64,000 nt of DNA from Paeniglutamicibacter psychrophenolicus (GTDB lineage Bacteria; Actinomycetota; Actinomycetes; Actinomycetales; Micrococcaceae). Position 1 is the stretch's first letter, and every line of letters starts with the position of its first letter. Both the position numbers and the translations under genes were made by a program. Location: NCBI RefSeq assembly GCF_030812255.1, contig NZ_JAUSSH010000010.1:1-64000 (forward strand). The letters run 5' to 3'. Below are positions 1 to 9,611 of the stretch, piece by piece. The notes beneath the pieces were generated by a model. That model was not told where the DNA came from and did not search any database. It saw only the letters and a program-made list of their open reading frames with translations.

Positions 1-110
1 CACACGGGGGTGCGGACCCTGAAACCATTCACCAATAAAATAAATAAATTGGTATCAACAAATTTGGCACACTATTGAGTTCTCAAACAACAGACAGCTC
101 CCGGTTCGGC
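1..110 (-). promoter_or_regulatory. rRNA operon leader (16S gene lies beyond the left edge)
   Basis: Read on the minus strand, positions 90-63 give TTGTTTGAGAACTCAATAG followed by TGTGCC. This is the conserved pre-16S leader/antitermination element of actinobacterial rrn operons. The flanking DNA is AT-rich and non-coding, and a strong promoter lies just upstream (162-190). The 16S gene itself is not in the window, so the operon is inferred from its leader and promoter. Confidence 0.7.
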
Positions 111-161
111 ATCCGTGCGATCAAATGATCAGTCGGTGTTTCTTCCGGGGTGATGTGTAAT

Positions 162-190
162 AATTTAATACATGTTCTTCGCGGTGTCAA
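162..190 (-). promoter_or_regulatory. Strong sigma-70-type promoter for the rRNA operon
   Basis: On the minus strand TTGACA (190-185) and TAAATT (167-162) are separated by exactly 17 nt. This is the best promoter match in the window. It reads towards the rRNA leader at 1-110 and lies beyond the tyrS terminator, so the rRNA operon has its own promoter. Confidence 0.75.
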
Positions 191-426
191 ATCGGCTTTT
201 CGCTGATTTACATTTGCGATAAACACATAATTTCTTTCAACGAATCAACGTTGTTAGAAGAATGTTTGTCATTCGCGGCTGGAAGCTTTTCGCTTGCCTT
301 GGCCGCGGCGACTTAGAAAACAATACACAGGTTTCCCGGACACGGCAAATCGTAGGTTCCTGCACCAAACAACCGTGGAATCCCCCGTGATCACGAGGAT
401 TTTGAACGATTCCGCAGCCAATTAAC

Positions 427-482
427 GAAAAACCGGGGCGAGGTCGTTGCCGTGATCCACAGCACTCCCCTCGCCCCGGTTT
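427..482 (-). terminator. Rho-independent terminator of tyrS
   Basis: A 13-bp inverted repeat (431-443 with 470-482, core AACCGGGGCGAGG) is followed on the minus strand by a T-run (TTTTTCG). It lies 38 bp past the tyrS stop and separates tyrS from the rRNA promoter. Confidence 0.85.
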
Positions 483-519
483 ATTGCCTTCAAAAAAGAC
501 CCGGTAATACGTCGCCTAA

Positions 520-1836
520 TTACGCGACTTCAACAACGGCCAAGTTCTTCTTGCCGCGGCGAACCAAGAGGTAACGTCCGTGTAGGAGATCGTCGCGGCT
601 CACCACCGAATCGATGTCCGAGTACTTCACGTTGTTGATGTAGGCACCGCCCTCGCTGACCGTTCGGCGTGCAGCCGACTTGGATTCCGAAAGCCCCGAT
701 GCCATCAAGACGGAGATGATGTCCAGTTCTTCACCGTCGACGGTGGTGCTGTTCAGCTCCTGGGTCGCCGCACGCAACGTGGCTTCGTCCATGTCACGCA
801 ACTCGCCCTGCCCGAAGAGCGCAGCCGAAGCGGCAATGACCTTTTCGGTGGCTTCAACACCGTGAACCAAGGAGGTCACGAGGTAGGCGAGTTCCTTCTG
901 TCCCTTGCGGGCAAAGGGACGATCGGCGACTTCCTGTTCCAGCGCCTCGATCTCCGCACGTGTCAGGAACGTGAAGATCTTCAAACGCGCAGCAACATCG
1001 GCGTCGGCGGTGTTGAGCCAGAACTGGTAGAAGGTGTACGGGCTGCACATCTCCGCATCCAGCCAGATGGCGTTGCCTTCGGACTTGCCGAACTTGGTGC
1101 CGTCGGAGTTGGTGATCAACGGCGTGCCGTAGGCGTAGGCGCTCTTGCCTTCGACCTTGCGGATAAGGTCCGTGCCGCTGGTGAGGTTGCCCCACTGGTC
1201 CGAGCCGCCGGTCTGCAGGGAGCAGCCGTAGAGCTGGTGCAGCTTCAGGTAGTCGTAGCCCTGCAGGACCTGGTAGCTGAACTCGGTGTAGCTGATGCCC
1301 TCGTCGGAGTTCAGCCGCGCGGCAACCGTTTCCTTCTTGATCATGGTGCCCACGCGGAAGTACTTGCCGACCTCGCGCAGAAAGTCGATGGCGCTCAGCT
1401 GCGCGGTCCAGTCCAGGTTGTTGACCATGCGCGCGGCGTTCTTGCCCTCGAAGGACAGGAAGCGGGCGACCTGCTCCTGCAGCTTGCCGACCCACTCGGC
1501 CACGGTTTCCTTGGTGTTCAACACCCGCTCGGCGGTCTGGCGCGGATCGCCGATCAAGCCGGTGGAGCCGCCGACCAGGCCCAGGGGCTTGTGGCCGGCC
1601 AGCTGCAGGCGGCGCATGTTCAGCAGCTGGACCAGGTTGCCCAGGTGCAGCGACGGTGCGGTGGGGTCGAAACCGCAGTAATAGGTAATGGACTCCTCGG
1701 AGAGCACCTTTTCCAGCTCGGCCTCATCGGTGGACACGTGGACCAGGCCACGCCACTTCAGCTCCTGCCAGATGTTGGCAAACGACGGATCATTACTTTG
1801 TCCCACCAGTGCGGGATTCTGCTCAATTTCAGACAC
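520..1836 (-). CDS. tyrS: Tyrosyl-tRNA synthetase
   Basis: This class I aminoacyl-tRNA synthetase charges tRNA-Tyr in the cytoplasm. The 438-residue product carries the HIGH-type signature HLGN at residues 64-67, the tyrosine-binding TGGSDQWGN around 209-217, the KMSKS-type loop KFGKS at 248-252 and a C-terminal S4-like RNA-binding domain from about 370. Length is normal for the bacterial TyrS family. The start is GTG. No Shine-Dalgarno precedes it, but TAATTT lies 6 nt upstream, which fits a leaderless mRNA. The gene is followed by its own terminator and then by the rRNA operon promoter. Confidence 0.97.
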   Translation of the reverse strand: MSEIEQNPALVGQSNDPSFANIWQELKWRGLVHVSTDEAELEKVLSEESITYYCGFDPTAPSLHLGNLVQLLNMRRLQLAGHKPLGLVGGSTGLIGDPRQTAERVLNTKETVAEWVGKLQEQVARFLSFEGKNAARMVNNLDWTAQLSAIDFLREVGKYFRVGTMIKKETVAARLNSDEGISYTEFSYQVLQGYDYLKLHQLYGCSLQTGGSDQWGNLTSGTDLIRKVEGKSAYAYGTPLITNSDGTKFGKSEGNAIWLDAEMCSPYTFYQFWLNTADADVAARLKIFTFLTRAEIEALEQEVADRPFARKGQKELAYLVTSLVHGVEATEKVIAASAALFGQGELRDMDEATLRAATQELNSTTVDGEELDIISVLMASGLSESKSAARRTVSEGGAYINNVKYSDIDSVVSRDDLLHGRYLLVRRGKKNLAVVEVA

Positions 1837-1865
1837 CCTACTAAATTAGCAGTCTCCGCGCCGGA

Positions 1866-4154
1866 TTACGCTTCCGTGTCAATGCCCGCCGGGATCGCGC
1901 CCTCGGCCAGGAGCCGCAGGCGCTGGGTGGTTCGGGTCATGGCGACGTACAGGTCGCCGACGCTTCCCTCCACTTCGTCGATCAGTTCCTGCGGTTCGAT
2001 CACGAGCACCACGTCGAATTCCAGGCCCTTGGCCTCGCGTGCGCCAAGCACCACGATGTCCTGGCTCAGTCCACCGGAGCCGGTCCCCACGCGGCGGCCA
2101 AACTGCGCCACGACCGCTGCGCGCACCTGTGCCAGGCGCGTTTCGGGCACGATGACCGCCAGCAGGCCGCCGTCGGCGATGGCCACCTCGCCGGGCAGCA
2201 CCTCGTGCAGCTTGGCCAGCAGCTGGCCGGGAGCCAGCCGGTCGACCAGCGGCGGCCACTGGCCCTCGCGCACGGCCTTGGGCGTGGAGATCTTCAGCCC
2301 CGCGGCGTGGGCGACCCGGGTTGCCGCTTCGGCGATCTGCATCGGGGTGCGGTAGTTGACCGTCAGTTCCTCCAGCGTGAACCGCTCGGCCACGAACGGT
2401 TTCATGGCCTGGGCCCAGCTGTTGGCGCCCGAGGCCGAGGAGGTCTGGGCGATGTCCCCGACCACCGTGAAGGACTTCAGCGGGCAGCGGCGCATCAGCA
2501 GGCGCCACTGCATCGGGGAAAGCTCCTGGGCCTCGTCGACCACCACGTGCCCGTAGGCCCAGTTCCTGTCGGCCACCGCGCGCTCGGCGGCGCTTTGGCG
2601 TGCCTCGGTCTCCTGGTTCATGGCGGCCAGGTCCTCGGCATAGACCAGTCCGTCGATGCCGGCGTTGAAGAGCATCTCGTTGACGTTGCGCAGGGTAGCC
2701 TCGGCGTTTTCCACGTCGCGCTTGAGTTGCGCCTCGACCCCGGCGTCCTTGTTTCCCACGGCCTTGAAATCGCCCAACAGGTCCGCGGCCTCGTCCAGCA
2801 GCGGCACGTCGGACTCGGTCCACGGCGCCCCGGGCTCCCGGTGCAGCGCCGCCAGTTCCCTGGCGTTCAGCTGCGGGGCGGCGGCCGCTAGCAGGTGCTC
2901 CTTGGCGAAGAGTTCCTCGAGCAGCGACTGCGGGGTCAGCGGCATCCAGCAGAGATTCAGCGCGATGCGGACGTCGCGCGATTCGCGCACTTCCTGGAGA
3001 AGATAGCTGCGGTCCACGGCGTTGCCGGTGCCCGAGGAATCCTCGAGGACCTGCTGCAGCTGGTCGGCAAGCTCGCGCACCAGGGTCTTGGTGAAGATTT
3101 CGCGGGCCTCGTTGTGCGGCTTGCGGGAGGCCCGGGCCTTCTCGCGCGCATGGCGCACCGCACCGCGGGTGAGCACCAGCCGGGTGCCCTCGACCACGAC
3201 GCGGCGGTCCTCGGCCAGCAGCCGCTGGCGGTTGGACACCGCCTTGGCCACGACCTTGGCCATGAAGGCCTTGCCCTTGATGCGGGCGGCCTCGCGGCTG
3301 TGCTCGGGCACCGCGTGGATCCCGGGGTACAGCTCCCCCACCGAGGACATGACCACACCGGTCTCGCCCAGGGAGGGCAGGACGCGTTCGATGTAGCGCA
3401 TGAAGGAGTTCGAGGGGCCGACCAGCAGCACGCCTGCGGTCTTGAGCCGTTCGCGGTGTTCGTAGAGCAGGAAGGCCGCGCGGTGCAGCGCCACGGCGGT
3501 CTTGCCGGTGCCCGGCCCGCCCTGGACCACCAGCACCCCGGCCAGCGGGGAGCGGATGATCCGGTCCTGTTCGGCCTGGATGGTGCCCACGATGTCGCCC
3601 ATGCGCCCGGTGCGCTTCTGGGTCAGGGCGGCCATCAGCGCGCCCTCGCCCTGCAGGCTGCCGTTTTCGCTGAAGAGTTCGGTGTCCAGGACCTCGTCGT
3701 CGATGCCCAGCACGGTGCGCCCGCGAAGCATCAGGTGCCGGCGGCGGCGCACGCCCTGCCGGCGCAGGGCGGTGGCCTGGTAGAAGGCCGCGGCCTCGGG
3801 GGCCCGCCAGTCCACCATCAGTCGGGTGAGGTCCTCGTCGGTCATCCCGATGCGCCCGATGTAGCGCGGGGACCCGGCTTCCTCCCCGGCCCGGTTCGCG
3901 TCGTCGTCCAGGTCCAGCCGGCCGAAGACCAGGCGGTCCTCCACGGCGTTGAGCTGGGCCAGGCGGTCCTCGTAGAGTGCGGCGAAGGAGTCGCGTTCGG
4001 ACACGTTCTGGATGGAGCCCTGCGGGCCGGTGCGGCGGGTGCGGGTCAGCTGCTCGACCTTCTCGGCGCGCAGCTCGTCAAGGCGGCTATAGAGCATCGA
4101 AACGTAGTTGCGTTCGGCTTCGAGCTCCGGTTGAACGGTCGTGGACTCTGGCAT
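1866..4154 (-). CDS. HelD/HelR-type RNA polymerase-associated ATPase (UvrD-like superfamily 1)
   Basis: The 762-residue product has an N-terminal coiled-coil arm (about residues 10-90), a Walker A motif GGPGTGKT at 212-219, a Walker B-type VVDEAQELSPMQW and a C-terminal helicase motif ending LYVAMTRTTQRL. This is the layout of actinobacterial HelD and HelR proteins, which bind RNA polymerase and release it from DNA rather than unwinding duplex. HelR paralogues contribute to rifamycin tolerance, but I cannot tell the two classes apart from sequence alone. No rifamycin-associated element is evident upstream. The ATG is preceded by GGAG at 6 nt. It is transcribed alone between tyrS and apt. Confidence 0.85.
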   Translation of the reverse strand: MPESTTVQPELEAERNYVSMLYSRLDELRAEKVEQLTRTRRTGPQGSIQNVSERDSFAALYEDRLAQLNAVEDRLVFGRLDLDDDANRAGEEAGSPRYIGRIGMTDEDLTRLMVDWRAPEAAAFYQATALRRQGVRRRRHLMLRGRTVLGIDDEVLDTELFSENGSLQGEGALMAALTQKRTGRMGDIVGTIQAEQDRIIRSPLAGVLVVQGGPGTGKTAVALHRAAFLLYEHRERLKTAGVLLVGPSNSFMRYIERVLPSLGETGVVMSSVGELYPGIHAVPEHSREAARIKGKAFMAKVVAKAVSNRQRLLAEDRRVVVEGTRLVLTRGAVRHAREKARASRKPHNEAREIFTKTLVRELADQLQQVLEDSSGTGNAVDRSYLLQEVRESRDVRIALNLCWMPLTPQSLLEELFAKEHLLAAAAPQLNARELAALHREPGAPWTESDVPLLDEAADLLGDFKAVGNKDAGVEAQLKRDVENAEATLRNVNEMLFNAGIDGLVYAEDLAAMNQETEARQSAAERAVADRNWAYGHVVVDEAQELSPMQWRLLMRRCPLKSFTVVGDIAQTSSASGANSWAQAMKPFVAERFTLEELTVNYRTPMQIAEAATRVAHAAGLKISTPKAVREGQWPPLVDRLAPGQLLAKLHEVLPGEVAIADGGLLAVIVPETRLAQVRAAVVAQFGRRVGTGSGGLSQDIVVLGAREAKGLEFDVVLVIEPQELIDEVEGSVGDLYVAMTRTTQRLRLLAEGAIPAGIDTEA

Positions 4155-4243
4155 TCAGCACTCCGATGAGGTAACGAAATCGTGGACAGACCAGTTTACG
4201 CTCTGCGGCGCCGGCCAATTGACCGGGCCGGGCAGGCGGCGGG

Positions 4244-4780
4244 TTAGACGAGCTGGAGGGAATGGACCTTCAGGCCGGCGAGCTTCCCGCGCCCGCCCAG
4301 GTCCTGAAGCTCCAGGACCACCCCGACACCGACAACATTGGCGCCGACCTTTTCCAGCAGCCTGGCCGCGGATCCGACGGTGCCGCCGGTGGCCAGCACG
4401 TCGTCGAGGATCAGCACCCGGGTGCCGGGGGCGACGTCGTCGCGGTGCAGTTCCAGGGTTCCGGTGCCGTATTCGAGCGTGTACTCGTCGCGGTGCACCG
4501 GCCGCGGCAGCTTGCCGGCCTTGCGGATGGTGATCATTCCGGTGCCGGTGGCGTAGGCGGCGGCCGCTGCCATCACGAATCCGCGGGCCTCGAGCCCGGC
4601 AATGACGTCAAATTGGCCGGCGAACGGCGCAATGACCTCGTCGACGATCCGGCGCAGCCCGGCGGGGTCGGCAAACACCGGGGTCAGGTCCTTGAACGAG
4701 ATACCCGCCGCGGGGTAGTCCGGGACGATGGCGCTCAGGCGGTCAAGGAGGTCGCTAATGCTTTCAGGCTCTGGAATCAC
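4244..4780 (-). CDS. apt: Adenine phosphoribosyltransferase
   Basis: Apt salvages adenine by converting adenine and PRPP to AMP. The 178-residue length matches the family. The PRPP-binding motif VLILDDVLATGGT is at residues 122-134 and the family segment AGLEARGFVMAAA lies around 61-73. The start is GTG, without a Shine-Dalgarno. A TAGACT hexamer ends 6 nt before it and contains the TAG stop codon of the upstream glycosylase gene, so apt probably has its own promoter giving a leaderless mRNA. In many actinobacteria apt neighbours relA, but here it does not. Confidence 0.95.
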   Translation of the reverse strand: MIPEPESISDLLDRLSAIVPDYPAAGISFKDLTPVFADPAGLRRIVDEVIAPFAGQFDVIAGLEARGFVMAAAAAYATGTGMITIRKAGKLPRPVHRDEYTLEYGTGTLELHRDDVAPGTRVLILDDVLATGGTVGSAARLLEKVGANVVGVGVVLELQDLGGRGKLAGLKVHSLQLV

Positions 4781-4789
4781 CCATCAAGT

Positions 4790-5443
4790 CTAGACCCTGC
4801 GGGCCCGGGTTCTTGGCGCGGCCGCCCGGCGGTAGGGCGAGACGCTGGGTTCGCCCGGCAGCCAGAAGCGCCACGGGTACTCCTCGGTGCCCCCGGCCCC
4901 GGCAACCCCGGTGCGCGGGCCGGCCAGGAAGGGGCGCGGGGCACCGGACAGGCTCTCCAGGCCCAGCTCCGGCCCCGGGGGCCCGGCGGTGCCGTCGCGG
5001 TAGCCGGCGGTGTTGTTGGCCAGGGTCAGGCCAAGCCCCTGGGCCAGTCGCGCCGGGCCGCTGAGCAGCTTGGTTTCGGGACCCTTGGGGTGCCCGCGCC
5101 GGGCCAGAACCGTTTCGAGGCCCGTGACGACCTCGCCGGCACGCATCAGCACCGCCGAGGCGGTGCCTTCGGCCCCGCAGACCACGTTGGCGCAATGGTG
5201 CATCCCGTAGGTGAAGTAGACGTAGGCGGTGCCCGGCGGGCCAAAGAGCCCGGCGTTCCGGGCGGTCCGTCCGCGGTAGGCGTGGGATCCGGGGTCCCCG
5301 GACCCGTCGTAGGCCTCGACCTCCGTCAGCCGCACCACCACGAGCTGCCCGCCGATGTAGCTCGAGACGCGTGCGCCGAGCAGGTGCGGGGCCAATTGCA
5401 TCGATGGCAGTGCCAGCAGCTGGTCCCTCGTGCCCGTCCCCAC
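4790..5443 (-). CDS. 3-methyladenine DNA glycosylase (Mpg/AAG family)
   Basis: This monofunctional DNA glycosylase excises alkylated purines. The 217-residue product carries the family segments LLGARVSSY, EVEAYDGSGDPGSHAYRG (with the presumed catalytic glutamate), YVYFTYGMHHCANVV, AVLMRAGEVV and LLSGPARLAQGLGL, all characteristic of the AAG fold. I place the start at the GTG because AGGGAGG lies 9 nt upstream. A longer in-frame reading would run into the preceding gene. It is tightly spaced between the MDMPI gene and apt. A second, structurally unrelated alkyl-base glycosylase (AlkC-like) is encoded at 23.7-24.8 kb. Confidence 0.9.
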   Translation of the reverse strand: MGTGTRDQLLALPSMQLAPHLLGARVSSYIGGQLVVVRLTEVEAYDGSGDPGSHAYRGRTARNAGLFGPPGTAYVYFTYGMHHCANVVCGAEGTASAVLMRAGEVVTGLETVLARRGHPKGPETKLLSGPARLAQGLGLTLANNTAGYRDGTAGPPGPELGLESLSGAPRPFLAGPRTGVAGAGGTEEYPWRFWLPGEPSVSPYRRAAAPRTRARRV

Positions 5444-5478
5444 GGCGTTTTGCCTCCCTGGATCTTCCTGTTGCCTGC

Positions 5479-6216
5479 TTACTGGTTCTTGGCCTTCAGC
5501 TTCACGAGCCAGGGGCCGAGCTCGGGAAGGTCGGCGCCGTCCGCGTCGGCGGTGGCCTGCACGGGTCCCAGCGGCGTGCGGCCGGCCAGCCATGCGGCCA
5601 GGTCGAAGGCCGTGCCGCTGAGCACCGTGGCATCGTCCCCGTGGCCCAGGGTGATGCGCTGGGCGCCGTGCGGCTGGAGGATGTAGCGGCGGGATTCGGG
5701 CACCCGGGCCTCGAGCACGTCGAAAAGGTGCGCGCAGAATTCCGGCTCCCAGTCGGCCACCGAATTCGACAGGGCCAAATCCGAGGTGTGGATGACCAGC
5801 TCCCGCCAGATCGCGTGGAAGAGGTCCTCCACGGTTCCGTTGCGGAACCCGGTGGCCAGGTTCCACTGACCCGCGCTGGTCCCGCGGATGCTGGATTCCA
5901 GTCCGTCGAGGGACTCGGTGGTGCGGGCCACCAGCGCCTCGGGGCGCATCAACGCAGTGATCTCGATGGCGTCGTGGCGCGCGTCCATTCCCCCGTCGTA
6001 CATCTCGAAGGGTTCCTCGGCGCCGGCGGTGTCCAGCTGGCGGGCCGCGGCGCGGGAAAAGCCGTCGATGTGTGCCACGACGTGCGCGCGGTCCCAGCCG
6101 GGCAGCGCGCTGGGTCCGGACGCGGCGGCCTCGTCCACGGTGGCGATGACCTGGCGGGCGGTGGACAGGGCGGCGAGGATCCGGGTGGTCAGGTCCTGTG
6201 GTGTGAGCTCACTCAT
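5479..6216 (-). CDS. Maleylpyruvate isomerase family mycothiol-dependent enzyme (MDMPI/DinB fold)
   Basis: The 245-residue product begins with the MDMPI N-terminal helical-bundle pattern: ALPGWDRAHVVAHI near residue 42, then a RELVIHTSDLAL segment whose histidines match the metal-binding positions of the DinB fold. A smaller C-terminal domain follows. Relatives isomerise maleylpyruvate or act as mycothiol S-transferases, but the substrate here is unknown. I chose the ATG because TAGGGT lies 7 nt upstream (leaderless pattern). A GTG three codons earlier is possible. Mycothiol dependence is a family property and fits an actinobacterial host. Confidence 0.8.
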   Translation of the reverse strand: MSELTPQDLTTRILAALSTARQVIATVDEAAASGPSALPGWDRAHVVAHIDGFSRAAARQLDTAGAEEPFEMYDGGMDARHDAIEITALMRPEALVARTTESLDGLESSIRGTSAGQWNLATGFRNGTVEDLFHAIWRELVIHTSDLALSNSVADWEPEFCAHLFDVLEARVPESRRYILQPHGAQRITLGHGDDATVLSGTAFDLAAWLAGRTPLGPVQATADADGADLPELGPWLVKLKAKNQ

Positions 6217-6256
6217 ACACCTCACCCTATCCGCACTCCGGGCAGGAAATCACGAA

Positions 6257-6286
6257 GGCGGGGCCCACCCTCCGGTGGGCCCCGCC
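6257..6286 (-). terminator. GC-rich hairpin after argH
   Basis: A perfect 13-bp stem (6257-6269 with 6274-6286, GGCGGGGCCCACC) with a 4-nt loop lies between the argH stop and the next gene. There is no clear T-run, so termination is inferred. Confidence 0.6.
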
Positions 6287-6309
6287 AGGGGATCGTGGAT
6301 CGGGGTGGG

Positions 6310-7833
<1,524 letters not shown>

Positions 7834-7838
7834 CTAAT

Positions 7839-7870
7839 ACTTATTCATAAGTCTACATAAATATTCACAA
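7839..7870 (-). promoter_or_regulatory. Tandem ArgR boxes upstream of argH
   Basis: Two AT-rich near-palindromes lie side by side: ACTTATTCATAAGT (7839-7852, arms ACTTAT/ATAAGT) and ATAAATATTCACAA (7857-7870). On the minus strand the second reads TTGTGAATATTTAT and shares TGTGAATATTTAT exactly with the element ahead of argC. The motif resembles the TGAAT-N4-ATTCA ARG box. Binding by the ArgR encoded at 10.3 kb is inferred. Confidence 0.75.
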
Positions 7871-7918
7871 TGCGTGCCCACGGACGGTCCCTCCCGGGCC
7901 AACCGGTACGATTTGGGT

Positions 7919-8329
7919 ATGACTGATTCGAGCGCCCCCGACTCCCTGAACGACGAAGAGATCGCGTTCCTGCACTCCATTTTCGACCTGGCCCGCGAGG
8001 GCAGCACCGAGAAGCTGATGCTGCTTCTGGACCAGGGGATTCCCGCCGACCTGACGGACCCCAAGGGCGACACCCTGATGATCCTGGCCGCCTACAACGG
8101 CCACAACGACATCGTTGCCGCCCTGCTCGAGCGCGGCGCGGACATCAACCGGCTCAACGACAAGGGCCAGGGCGCGCTAACCTGCGCGGTGTTCCGCAAG
8201 AACGAACCACTCGCCCGGCTCCTGCTGTCCAAGGGCGCCGATCCGCACCTCGGGGCGCAGAACGCGATCGCCGTGGCAAAGATGTTCGAGCTGCCCGAGT
8301 TCGAGGCAGTGATCGCGGAGTACCTGTAG
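7919..8329 (+). CDS. Ankyrin-repeat protein
   Basis: A small, probably cytosolic protein of 136 residues with about three ankyrin units: ADLTDPKGDTLMILAAYNGH, INRLNDKGQGALTCAVFRKN and a shorter third repeat DPHLGAQNAIAVAKMFEL. An acidic helical N-terminal section precedes them. Ankyrin repeats mediate protein-protein contacts, and nothing indicates the partner. The start ATG has no Shine-Dalgarno but TACGAT ends 6 nt upstream, a leaderless pattern. It is divergent from argH, and the ArgR boxes lie between the two genes. Confidence 0.88.
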   Translation: MTDSSAPDSLNDEEIAFLHSIFDLAREGSTEKLMLLLDQGIPADLTDPKGDTLMILAAYNGHNDIVAALLERGADINRLNDKGQGALTCAVFRKNEPLARLLLSKGADPHLGAQNAIAVAKMFELPEFEAVIAEYL

Positions 8330-8598
8330 GCTTCCGCGGCCTCCGCGGCCCGCACCGCGGGCAGTCTACGGCCGCGGGTTGCAGCTGGACAGGGTGCCGG
8401 TGCACATCGGTATGCAACCGTGACCGGCCCCCGGCCCGACCCCTGTCACACAAGTCCCCTGGGGCCCTGTTTTCGGCACCCTTTTCGGCTTTGCGCTAGT
8501 CACACCTGAGAATCCCCTGTGTGCCCCTCCACAAGGGCGGGACCGGCGCGTATCGTGGTGCTTATCAGGTGTATTGGATCACTGACAGGAGCGAACAA

Positions 8599-9159
8599 AT
8601 GCATATCGACATCGTGCGAGGGGACATCACCGAACAAAAGGTCGATGCGATCGTCAATGCTGCAAATCCCTCCCTGCTTGGTGGCGGTGGCGTTGACGAT
8701 GCCATCCACGCGGCGGCGGGCCCGTCCCTGCTGGCCGAATGCCGGAAGCTGAGGGCCACAACCCACCCGGACGGGCTGGCCTCCGGGCTCGCCCTGGCCA
8801 CGGGCGCCGGAGACCTTCCCGCGCGGTGGGTCATCCACACCCCGGGCCCCAACCGCCATGTGGGACAGACGAACCCCAAGACGCTGGACAAGTGCTTCAC
8901 CAATTCCTTGTACGTCGCCTCGCGACTGGGAGCCACCAGCATTGCGTTTCCGGCCATCGGCGCCGGGGCCTACGGCTGGGCACCGGAGGACGTCGCATCG
9001 ATCGCCGCCCACGCCATCCACGAGTGGTTCGAGTTGTACGTGCACTCCACTTCGATCCACCGGGTCGTGCTGGTTGCCTACAACGAAGAGGTCGAAGCCG
9101 CCTTCCGCAAGGCCTTTGACACGCCGCGAACCGAGAGCCAGCTCGTCCACGGTCCGTAG
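8599..9159 (+). CDS. Macro-domain ADP-ribose hydrolase (O-acetyl-ADP-ribose deacetylase type)
   Basis: The 186-residue product is essentially a single macro domain. It begins with GDITEQKVDAIVNAANPSL, which includes the ADP-ribose-contacting NAAN. GGGGVDDAIHAAAGP follows, then the phosphate-binding loop GAGAYGWAPEDVA. These match bacterial YmdB/MacroD-type enzymes that remove acetyl groups from O-acetyl-ADP-ribose or ADP-ribose from proteins. The start is set at the ATG preceded by AGGAG (about 8 nt). A perfect 17-bp hairpin follows the gene. Confidence 0.93.
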   Translation: MHIDIVRGDITEQKVDAIVNAANPSLLGGGGVDDAIHAAAGPSLLAECRKLRATTHPDGLASGLALATGAGDLPARWVIHTPGPNRHVGQTNPKTLDKCFTNSLYVASRLGATSIAFPAIGAGAYGWAPEDVASIAAHAIHEWFELYVHSTSIHRVVLVAYNEEVEAAFRKAFDTPRTESQLVHGP

Positions 9160-9196
9160 TGCACACCCGGCGCACCCGCCGGGAAAGCAAGGCTCC

Positions 9197-9233
9197 CTGG
9201 GGGCTGCCCGCGCATCGCGCGGGCAGCCCCCAG
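9197..9233 (+). terminator. Perfect 17-bp hairpin downstream of the macro-domain gene
   Basis: Arms 9197-9213 and 9217-9233 are exact reverse complements (core CTGGGGGCTGCCCGCGC) around a 3-nt loop. It lacks a T-run on either strand. It lies between convergent genes and probably ends transcription from one or both sides. Confidence 0.7.
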
Positions 9234-9296
9234 GCATTTCCCGGGTGTCGGACGCATTCCCCATTCGCGCGCCTGCGCCCATTCCGGAACCGTGCC

Positions 9297-9611
9297 CTAT
9301 CGGGAATCGCTGCCTTGCGCGTCCGCTCCCCCGGCACCCAGGGCATTGATGTAGCCGATCGCCGGCCCGAGCCCGTCCACGACCAGCTCGAAGACAATCT
9401 CCCGGCCCTCCCTGCGCCTGCGGGACAGGCCGGCCTCCACGAGGATCCTCAGGTGCTTGGCCACGGCTTGCCTGCTGATCCCCATCGGCGCACTCAATCG
9501 AGAAGCACTGGCCGCCTTATCTCCTAGTAGCGCAAGCACCTGCCGCCGGGTCTCATCCGACAACGCCGCAAAGATCAGCTGAGTCGCTTCGCTGCCCGGC
9601 CGCCCCTTCAT
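9297..9611 (-). CDS. ArsR-family winged-helix regulator
   Basis: A 104-residue regulator with an ArsR-type winged helix: FAALSDETRRQVLALL, then the recognition region ISRQAVAKHLRILVEAGL and a basic wing RRRREGREIVFEL. No obvious metal-binding CxC is present, so it belongs with the non-metal ArsR proteins encoded next to SRPBCC proteins. Its ATG overlaps the stop codon of the upstream SRPBCC gene by 4 nt, so the two are translationally coupled. It may autoregulate through the repeats at 10071-10119. Confidence 0.88.
   Translation of the reverse strand: MKGRPGSEATQLIFAALSDETRRQVLALLGDKAASASRLSAPMGISRQAVAKHLRILVEAGLSRRRREGREIVFELVVDGLGPAIGYINALGAGGADAQGSDSR

Noticed and set aside
862-2355. Long plus-strand open frame antisense to tyrS and helD
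   Set aside because: It is composed of Ala/Gly/Arg/Gln-rich shadow sequence opposite two confident genes; in high-GC DNA such frames arise routinely. The same applies to long frames opposite arg, pheT, hflX and recA.
4155-4243. Rifamycin-associated element upstream of helD
   Set aside because: I looked for the known palindromic element between helD and apt and saw none.
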